From Nicotiana tabacum (Eukaryota > Streptophyta > Magnoliopsida > Solanales > Solanaceae): a stretch of 64,000 bases of DNA. The position numbers were made by a program, and so were the translations under genes. The stretch spans positions 189,647,948-189,711,947 of the forward strand of contig NC_134082.1 in NCBI RefSeq assembly GCF_000715075.1, written 5' to 3'. Under the pieces are notes generated by a model. The model saw only the letters and a program-made list of their open reading frames with translations, did not search any database and was not told the origin of the DNA. The stretch's first letter is position 1. Each line of letters starts with the position of its first letter. This document shows positions 56,330-64,000 of the stretch, one piece after another.

Positions 56330-57720
56330 TTAGAAAAACCCAGAACCACTGGTTCAGGGTTAGAAATTCGAGCTTAGATGAATTGTTATATTTGGCTTTA
56401 TTTATTATTTGATCTTATTACATGTTTTGGCCTAAATGTGCAAAATGATGCTTTTTACTGCTTTGATATTATTTGAATTGTACCTATAAACTGTGCCGAA
56501 ACCTTCTCTTCTTACCTCCGGGGATGTGCTTACTGGTTGAGACTCCCTATTCTGTTAGTGTCATACCCTAAATAAAAGAGGCTCGGAAAGTTTCTAAGTC
56601 GGCTGGCCTTTTGATTCCCGGAAAGGAGCTCCTTCCTTAACTCGAGTTGTCCGCTCGGGTACACTGTCTAGAACACCGACCCAGGTTTTGAACATAGAAT
56701 AACGTGACTTCATGCCGGATCCCTAGTAGGAACGCTTATTTGCATCACATTGCATTTGACTTAGGGGACTCAACACACGGGTTGGGTCCGTCTAGGACTA
56801 GCAACCTGCTATGAAAAGACCATCCTGATGTATTCTATTTGTTTTCCGTGCATTTATTTGTCTCGCGCCCGCATGCTGACCGGTGTTTGAATATTAGGAA
56901 TATTGTGAAATTGAAGAAAAAAAAGAAATAGCGGTTAGGGAATTGATTGTTTATTTTTGAAAAAAAAACCAATGCCCGAATACTGTCAAAACTCTGCCGA
57001 AATTTTGAGAAAATGAAAAAAAAAATGTCTTATTAGTTTGTTTTATTAAAAGCAAAGGAAAAATAGAAAAAAAAAGAGTCGTTGTTCTGTCTTGTTTTTC
57101 AAAAAAATAGAAAAGGAAAATAGTTTGTTTTGCCAGGAAAATGAAAAATGAAAATGAAAAAGAGTCTTGTTTTAAAATGTTTTTATTTATTTATTTATTT
57201 GTTTATGAAAATGCCAAAAATAAAAATAAAAATAAAAAGAGTCGGGCGTTGAAGTGGTTTTCATTTTTGCTGCAAATATATATATATATATATATAAATC
57301 CAAAAAGTTTTTCTTTATTTCCAAAAAAATGTATATATATCTTTATTTGTTGCAAAAATATTTGTCTTTCCAAAAGTCTAGAAAAGTTTTTTTAGACCCC
57401 CAATTTTTAAAACAAAAAATCCAAAAATATTTTCCATTATTGACTTCTTTAGAAAGTCTTTTTAATTATTTAAAAATAAAAAATAAAAAAATATATAATA
57501 AAATAAAAAATCCGAAAATATTTTCCTTCTTCTTTCAAAATTGAAAAGAAAATTCAAAATTCAAAAAAAATACTTTTAGAAGCATTTCTTTCGTTGAAAG
57601 TAAAATTCCAAAAATATTTTCTTAGAAATCCTTCTTTGCAAAAATGCTCCCTTTCTTTTTTATAAGTCTTTCCTTCAAAAAAAAAAAAAAAAAAGTTAGT
57701 CCATTTACTTATTCATGATC
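56330..57720 (+). other. Element H interior, first non-coding part
   Basis: 56330-56900 is leader-like unique sequence. 56900-57700 is A-rich with AAAAAGAGTC recurring (57073, 57158, 57235), TA-dinucleotide runs and long A tracts. No coding signal. Confidence 0.65.
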
Positions 57721-57725
57721 TTCCC

Positions 57726-57773
57726 GAACTACGCGGGTTTGATTCTCACCGGATGTGAGATACGTAGGCAACC
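57726..57773 (+). other. Structured UTR motif, copy H1
   Basis: GAACTACG to CGTAGGCAACC. Outer stem CTACG/CGTAG, inner stem TCTCAC/GTGAGA with loop CGGAT. A following hairpin pairs ACCC with GGGT. Confidence 0.6.
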
Positions 57774-57860
57774 CTCATCGGGTCCTACCTCCCTTTTTGC
57801 TAAAATAGCCAAAAACAAACAAATAAATAAAAAAAAACACATGTCAAAATTTTAATTTTG

Positions 57861-58600
57861 TCATGAATTAGTTGGGTGATGCTGTTTTGTCAAAAATAGC
57901 CGAATGTTCCCGAAAGGGACGCCGGAAGGCTGACTTTGCATAAACAACCACCTTTGGGTCATTTTTTAAGATTTGGTCCAGTTGACCCACACAACCTTAA
58001 AAATCTTCGTCCCCGAGGCGTTGAAAGCCGTGTTTGCGATATTGAGTTTTCTATTTTGAAAAAAACAATAAAAAGAGTCATAAATAAGTCGAGTGATGCT
58101 GTTTTGTCAAAAATAGCCGAATGTTCCCGAAAGGGACGCCGGAAGGCTGACTTTGCATAAACAGTCACCTTTTGGGTCATGTTTAAGATTTGGTCCAGTT
58201 GACCCACACAGCCTTAAAAATTTTCGTCCCCGAGGCGTTGAAAGGTCGTGTTTGCAATATTGAGTTTTCTATTTTGAAAAACGATAAAAAGAGTCATAAG
58301 TAAGTCGGGTGATGCTGTTTTTTTGCAAAAGAAAAAATATACATATATATATATATATATGTCAAAATTTAATTTCATCATAAAGAAGTTGGGTGACTCT
58401 GTTTTGTCAAGACATAGCCGAATGTTCCCGAAAGGGACGCCGGAAGGCTGACTTTGCATAAACAGCCACATTTTGGGTCATGTTTAGGATTTTTGGTCCA
58501 GTTGACCCACACAGCCTTAAAAATCTTCGTCCCCGAGGCGCTGAAGGGCCGTGTTTGCAACACCAGGTTTTTATTGTAATTTGAAAAGAAAAAAACAAAG
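57861..58600 (+). repeat. About 216-bp tandem repeats in element H
   Basis: Units begin AGT(T/C)GGGTGATGCTGTTTTG-like at about 57861, 58079, 58293 and 58377. The third is cut short after 84 bp and followed by a TA run. Each full unit contains AATGTTCCCGAAAGGGACG, itself a hairpin (TTCCCGAAAGGGA), and GGTCCAGTTGACCCACACA. Confidence 0.88.
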
Positions 58601-59022
58601 AGTCAGCGGTCAGGTGAATACCGTTTGGATTTTTAGTCAAAAATAAGCCGAGCCAGCTTCGGCCGCGTCTTAAACCGTTCTTGCCGAAATAGCCTTAGAG
58701 TATCTTTCAGTTGTCGAAAGGCTATTTTCGTAAAAGAACGGACAAGTTTGTAAAGTGTCATAAAATAATCCTCCCCTGCCTCAAAATTCATGTGAAATTT
58801 GGAAGGGGCCACGTTTGCAAAAATAACCGTTCGGTTGCATTTGTCAAACGGAGAAAAGGAGCTAGCCTTTTGTTTTTGAGTTTATAAATCTCTTGATTAG
58901 AATATATGGGTTGTTTGATTTTCGAGTTTGTAGGTCATGTTTAAACCTTTGAAACCCAATTTGTTTTATTATGAAAATTGATAAGAAAAAAATGTTTATT
59001 ATTGTTTATCTTTTATTGGTCC
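58601..59022 (+). other. Element H interior, unique stretch
   Basis: Contains an inverted pair around TTCTTGCCGAAATAGCC and GGCTATTTTCGTAAAAGAAC (58677-58740), a long imperfect hairpin, and nothing coding. Confidence 0.55.
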
Positions 59023-59070
59023 GAACTACGCAAGGTCTGATTCATGCGGGGTCATGATACGTAGGCAATC
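59023..59070 (+). other. Structured UTR motif, copy H2
   Basis: GAACTACG to CGTAGGCAATC. Outer stem CTACG/CGTAG, inner stem TCATG/CATGA. The following hairpin pairs AATCT with AGATT. Confidence 0.6.
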
Positions 59071-60365
59071 TCCATAAGATTCGACCACGAAAAAAAAAGA
59101 AAAAAATGAAAAAGAATGAAGAAAAAAAGAGAGAAGAAAAAATGAAATGAAAAAAAATCGAAAAAAAGAAAGAAAAAGAAAAGAAAAAGAGAAAAAAAGG
59201 GAAAAGATGTTGTTAATAATGAGGACCGACTGAGTCCATTCTAACCTGTTTTGTTTTGAATCACAAAGAAAGAAGGTGGTTGGTTTGTGGTAATCCGGAA
59301 ATACAAGATCCAAAAGCACACTTTGCGGGGATCAGGCCTGATGATAGAAGCACTCGAATCCTATTGGGAACTTGTTGACTAAGGTTGATGATATTGAAGT
59401 TGGTAATGGTCTAGACAATGCTGATGCGAGGCTCAGTGGCTAAGATGCCAGTTTTGATAAAGTGGGAGGACGCTCCGTTCCTTGGTTAGCAAAAGAGAAG
59501 CATTTGGTGGCTTATTTTGTTGTCATTTCTGTTGTCCGGATTATTAAGGTTGTAATTCGGATATTGTCTTATGTCAAACCTTCTTATCTTTCCATTTCGT
59601 CATAGCGGTCTGTTTAAGTTTTGTCCAGTTTGTTTTAGGATTTTATTTTGGTTTGTTTCGTTTGTTTTGTTATTCAAACCATTTCACCGGTAGTTTAATG
59701 CAAAATCCGGTCTTTTATTATTTCCAGTAATCTTTTCTTTAGTCATTTTATCATTTTTTGTCAGCGCCGATTCTAGTGACATGACATGAGCACACAGTTT
59801 GGGCCTAATCTTAAAAGTTAATCATAAAACACCGGAAAGGTGATCAGAACATTTAAAGGAAATAAGGACGGTTTGAGATTATTCGGAGCTCGAGTCACGC
59901 GGAACTAGGCAAGTAAAACACAAAGAAAACCGTTAAAAGAAAGATTCTCCAAATTAACATGAGGGTCGTTCATGATAGTGGGAGTGAGAGTGTTGCCCAA
60001 CAGTGCTTTAGAGATGACAAATGAAAAGGCAAATGAAGAATATAATTGTCAAGTCCAGCACCATCGGAAGAGGTTACAAATCTTTGTTTAAATGTGTTGT
60101 TTGCACTGGGCATCTTTAGAAGACTGAAATGACGAAGGCATTTTGTTCTGCTACCTAAACACTTTATCCTTCGTTACCCCTTTTGAGCCTTATTTATTTT
60201 TCTTTCATACCCCTCGTTCGGAATCATTAGCAACGACTAGAAAACACGAGCATGACGGGTAAAGAAAAAGAAGAAAAAAAAAAGAAAGAAAAGAAAAAAA
60301 AGAGAAGAAAAGAAAAATGATAACAAAAAAAACAAAAGAAAGTCAGAAGAAAACAGACGAATTGG
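59071..60365 (+). other. Element H interior, low-complexity and unique sequence
   Basis: 59090-59210 and 60265-60340 are A/G-rich (GAAAAAGAAAAG). 59400-59800 is T/G-rich. No domain in any frame. Confidence 0.6.
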
Positions 60366-60410
60366 GAACTACGTTCGACCTGATTCCTCAAAGAGGATAC
60401 GTAGGCGCCT
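60366..60410 (+). other. Structured UTR motif, copy H3
   Basis: GAACTACG to CGTAGGCGCC. Outer stem CTACG/CGTAG, inner stem TCCTC/GAGGA with loop AAA. The following hairpin pairs GCC with GGC. Confidence 0.6.
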
Positions 60411-60689
60411 CACGGCTCGGTCATGGTGTAATAAGAATTTTAAAAAAAAAACAAAAAAAAATCCCCAAGCAAAAAACTGGGGCAAGGGTTGCGCTTGTTA
60501 TAAAGAAATATGGTTCCGAAGGTTGTAATTTTGAACCCCAAATTGATTTGTTATTTTTAGCCTTTAATACCCTTTCTTTCTAGCCCTATCCAAAAACCCA
60601 CATTACGGTCCAAAGGAAGACCTTCTGATCAGTCTTCAAAAGATGCCAAGTCAGACAAATGAGAGTCTTACCGGTGAACATAACACTCT

Positions 60690-62430
60690 GTTCCACAGCA
60701 GAAAGGACTCTAATCCCCAGCAGAGAGAATCATACCGGCAACACTCCAAATCCCCAGCTGGAAAGTGATACAAATGAGAGAGTCTTATCGGTGAAAATCT
60801 TTACGGATACCATAAGGCGATGAAAGCTGAGAGAAAAACCAAAATGATAGAGGCTTGATAGTGAAAACCCTTCGGGCACTACAAGTCGAATAAGATTGAT
60901 AATCAGATGGGGAATTGCCAATTGAAGGTCTTGAAAGACGATTGACGGCGGAGGATAGGCCACATGTGCATATCATGACCATTAGAGCCGGTATTTGCGT
61001 TTGATAAGTTTTTATTTATAGTTTCTTTTGTTAAAGAGTCATCTTTTTCCTTTGTCTTTTATTCTGTTCCTTTTTATTTTTCTCCTTTCATAGAAAATTC
61101 CCCAGTAGAGTCTGTTTGGTCAGAACAAGTGAGAAATGACTTCAAAATAGGCCATCAACTTTCCAATCATGCAAGATGAGATCTGACTAGTACATCCAAG
61201 TGGTATAGTCAGCAAGGAACAAGCGCGAGGCCAGTGTCAAAAAAGATATCCCCAGCAAAAGGGAATTGACAAAAGGATTGACGAGTGTCAAGAGGGATAC
61301 CCTTGCCGAAATCAAAGGTTATAAACCTCAAGGCCAAGGCCTGTAGACAAATCAAGAAGAGCAATGGGCATGATTTGGGAAATTCATGCGAGACTAAAAG
61401 GTCGGGAAAATGACAGTTTCCGAAATATGCCACAAAAGAAGAGGGATATCCCCAGCAGAAAGGGATCATCCCCAGAAATAATATCATCCCCAGCAAGTTG
61501 TTTGGAACGCAGAGCAGGGAAGGAGAAAGGGAAAAGCCATCCCAGTAGGAGTATCACAACCAACCACCGCGTTTTAAACTAACAAATTTTGTTTGATTTG
61601 AAACAGGTAAAAGAAATGGCATTGATGACGGAAATGCATGCCACAAGAAATATTATCAAACTGGGGCAGAAATTTTCCTTCCATTTAGAAAATTTTCTGG
61701 AAGTCAGGTACCCATTTGGGGAAGAATATAGATAATACCAGTCTCAAGGGAAGTGGTCTTTGAACCAGTGTTGCCCCCAACATAGTAAGTTTCAATGGAG
61801 GAAGTTGTTCCCCAGCGGACAGAACAAAGTGATGAAACTTGAGCTAAGAAAAAGCAAGAGGCCAGCATCATTCCCAACAGCCTTCCGAAGAGTGAAGCAC
61901 TAGTTCTGAAGGAATCGGAATTCCCCAGCAGTGTTATCCTCGACAGTGTTATCCCCAGCTGATAACATTCTATCCCCCAACAGGTAAGTAAATAATTCCC
62001 CAACAGGGTTATCCCCAGCAGTTTCGAGGAGTCCAACACAAGTTTGGTAAAAATCGGTATCCTCAGCGGTTCCTTTCGGGGAAAGGCAAAACGAGTCTTA
62101 AGGGAGGTAGTTTTCGAAGGAAGAAGCTAGCAAGAAAAAAGAAAAAGAAAAAAAGGGGAAGTAGTTTGCAGAGGAATGAAACATCCTACTTAAAAGGAAG
62201 TAGTTTTGGAAGGAGTAAGATAACATATTTACTCAGCAGAGTTATCCTCAGCAGTGTTATCCCCAGCAGGGTTACTCAGCAGTTCGCAGTGTTATCCCCA
62301 GCGGATCATCGAGATGCAGAAGCATCCTCGACAGAGTTTCGACCAAGTTTCAAGAGGGTCGGACAACCCAGAGTGGGTAAGGAAGAAAAGGAAAATTCAT
62401 CCCCAGCAAAATAATCCCCAGCAAGTTTTG
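60690..62430 (+). repeat. Dispersed ATCCCCAGCAG motif region in element H
   Basis: About 20 copies of (A)TCCCCAGCAG or close forms (AATCCCCAGC, TTATCCCCAGC, TTCCCCAGC), densest at 61440-61500, 61930-62020 and 62240-62420. Spacing is irregular and no frame is open through it. ACTGGGGCAGAAATTTT at 61662 recalls the element A 3' UTR. Confidence 0.75.
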
Positions 62431-62453
62431 AGGTAAGACATTTTCAAGTTTTG

Positions 62454-62753
62454 AGAATATTTTGGGTTCATCCGCCCTCGAATAGGATATTTTGGGTTCA
62501 TCCGCCCTCGAATAGGATATTTTGGGTTCATCCTCCCTCGAATAGGATATTTGGGTTTATCCGCCCTCAAATAGGATATTTTGGGTTTATCCGCCCTCGA
62601 ATAGGATATTTTGGGTTCATCCGCCCTCGAATAGGATATTTTGGGTTCATCCGCCATCGAATAGGATATTTTGGGTTCATCTGCCCTCGAATAGGATACT
62701 TTGGGTTCATCCTCCCTCGAATAGGATACTGTGGGTTCATCCGCACTCAAATG
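62454..62753 (+). repeat. 30-bp tandem repeat in element H, about 10 copies
   Basis: Unit ATTTTGGGTTCATCCGCCCT plus CGAATAGGAT, period 30, highly homogeneous. Because 30 is a multiple of three it stays open in several frames on both strands, an artefact and not a gene. Confidence 0.92.
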
Positions 62754-62782
62754 TCATTTTATTTTTCAAAGTTTAAGAAGTC

Positions 62783-64000
62783 AGGAGCCCGCCTGGAGAA
62801 CAGAGGCTAAATTATTTTGAGAAAAGTTGTTGAAATCAGGAGCCCGCCTGGAGAACGGAGGATGAATTATTTTTAAGAAGTTGTTGAAGTCAGGAGCCCG
62901 CCTGGAGAATGGAGGCTGAATTAAATTTAAGAAATTGTTGAAGTCAGGAGCCTGCCTGGAGAATGAAGGTGTTAAAATTTAAGAAATTGTTGAAGTCAGG
63001 AGCCCGCCTGGAGAATAGAGGTGATAGAATTTAAGAAGTTGAAGAAGTCAGGAGCCCGCCTGGAGAACGGAAGTTGTTAAATTTTAAGTTGGAGAAGTCA
63101 GGAGCCCGCCTGTAGAACGGAGGTTGTTATATTTTAAGTTGAAGAAATCAGGAGCCCGCCTGGAGAACGGAGGTTGAATTATTTTTAAGAAGTTGTTGAA
63201 GTCAGGAGCCCGCCTAGAGAACGGAGGCTGAATTAAATTTAAGAAATTGTTGAAGTCAGGAGCCCGCCTGGAGAATGGAGGTGTTAAAATTTAAGAAATT
63301 GTTGAAGTCAGGAGCCCGCCTGGAGAATAGAGGTGATAGAATTTAAGAAGTTGAAGAAGTCAGGAGCCCGCCTGGAGAACGGAGGTTGTTAAATTTTAAG
63401 TTGGAGAAGTCAGGAGCCCGCCTGTAGAACGGAGGTTGTTATATTTTAAGTTGAAGAAATCAGGAGCCCACCTGGAGAACGGAGGTTGAATTATTTTTAA
63501 GAAGTTGTTGAAGTCAGGAGCCCGCCTGGAGAACGGAGGCTGAATTATTTTTAAGAAGTTGTTAAAGTCAGGAGCCCGCCTGGAGAATGGAGGTGTTAAA
63601 ATTTAAGAAATTGTTCAAGTCAGGAGCCCACCTGGAGAATAGAGGTGATAGAATTTAAGAAGTTGAAGAAGTCAGGAGCCCGCCTAGAGAACGGAGGCTG
63701 AATTATTTTTAAGAAGTTGTTGAAGTCAGGAGCCCTCCTGGAGAACGGAGGCTGAATTAAATTTAAGAAATTGTTGAAGTCAGAAGCCCGCCTGGAGAAT
63801 GGAGGTGTTAAAATTTAAGAAATTGTTGAAGTCAGGAGCCCGCCTGGAGAATAGAGGTGATAGAATTTAAGAAGTTGAAGAAGTCAGGAGCCCGCCTGGA
63901 GAATAGAGGTGATAGAATTTAAGAAGTTGAAGAAGTCAGGAGCTCGCCTGGAGAACAAAGGCTGTTAAATTTTAAGTTGGAGAAGTCAGGAGCCCACCTG
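62783..64000 (+). repeat. 50-54-bp satellite-like array with 312-bp higher-order structure
   Basis: About 23 monomers beginning AGGAGCCCGCCTGGAGAA. Monomers fall into six types by the tail. The order a-b-c-d-e-f repeats exactly at 62838-63149 and 63150-63461 (312 bp each), then scrambles (a, a', c, d, a, b, c, d, d, e). The array runs off the window end. Confidence 0.92.

Larger units (their letters stand above)
53032..64000 (+). mobile_element. Element H: large non-autonomous Tat/Ogre-type retrotransposon, 3' end outside window
   Basis: 5' LTR 53032-56307, Arg-type PBS, then 7.7 kb without any gag or pol domain. The interior carries features seen in the 3' UTR of A (structured motif, ACTGGGGCAGAAATTTT) and several tandem arrays, so it looks like a leader joined to a 3' UTR after loss of coding sequence. 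Left flank CATAC (53027-53031) would be the target duplication. Inserted in the CACTA element. Confidence 0.75.

Noticed and set aside
57726..60410. Hammerhead ribozyme
   Set aside because: CTGATTC is not CTGANGA and no GAAAC core follows; the conserved bases are different.
62451..62810. 119-residue ORF with repeated IFWVHPPSNR and its minus-strand twin
   Set aside because: A product of a 30-bp tandem repeat, whose period is a multiple of three; open on both strands and without a start context.
62454..64000. CRISPR-like array
   Set aside because: Units are contiguous tandem repeats without unique spacers, in a plant retrotransposon; no cas genes.

Overview
The window is a block of repetitive plant DNA made almost entirely of transposable elements nested inside one another. 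I see no host gene, tRNA, rRNA or prokaryotic feature. Ty3/gypsy LTR retrotransposons of three lineages fill it: Tat/Ogre-like, Athila-like, and chromodomain-bearing Tekay/Del-like. Their plant-type primer binding sites (initiator Met, Asp and Arg tRNA ends) and a CACTA transposon end point to a eudicot. The mix of families with very long LTRs suggests Solanaceae, possibly Nicotiana-like. That is inference, because no host gene anchors it.

Layout, using letters assigned here. A (1-12330, +) is the 3' two thirds of a Tat-lineage element: gag end, protease, RT, two RNase H domains, integrase, a repeat-rich 3' UTR and a 4.6 kb 3' LTR. C (12331-13351, -) is an older Tat fragment that hosts both A and B. 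B (-) is a sister of A: its 3' LTR is 13352-17934, its 3' UTR 17935-18386, and its integrase end resurfaces at 42957-43311. Between these B pieces lies E (18387-42956, +), a Tekay/Del-like chromovirus with PBS, gag, protease, RT, RNase H, integrase, chromodomain and 3' LTR. The 5' LTR of E is split by D (19025-34066, +), an Athila-like element arranged LTR - gag/pol/env-like - LTR - partial gag. F (from 43312, +) is an A/B-type LTR inserted in B. F is interrupted by G (44855-51533, +), a non-coding Tekay-type derivative with perfect 5-bp target duplications, and by a CACTA transposon (from 52214). The CACTA is interrupted by H (53032 to window end, +), a large non-autonomous Tat/Ogre-type element with a 3.3 kb LTR, an Arg-type PBS and 7.7 kb of non-coding, repeat-rich interior.

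The nesting gives a relative order: C, then A and B; B, then E and F; E, then D; F, then G and CACTA; CACTA, then H. Every coding domain carries stops or frameshifts, so no element here is autonomous as read. In A most of pol stays in one frame with a few isolated stops. D has lost its RNase H domain in frame and the protease aspartate.

The most interesting non-coding signals are: (1) a small motif in the UTRs of A, B and H whose two predicted stems change in a compensatory way among six copies; (2) GC-rich stem-loop arrays followed by a TATA box, present in both D LTRs and again inside D upstream of its env-like ORF; and (3) a satellite-like array in H with a six-monomer, 312-bp higher-order repeat.
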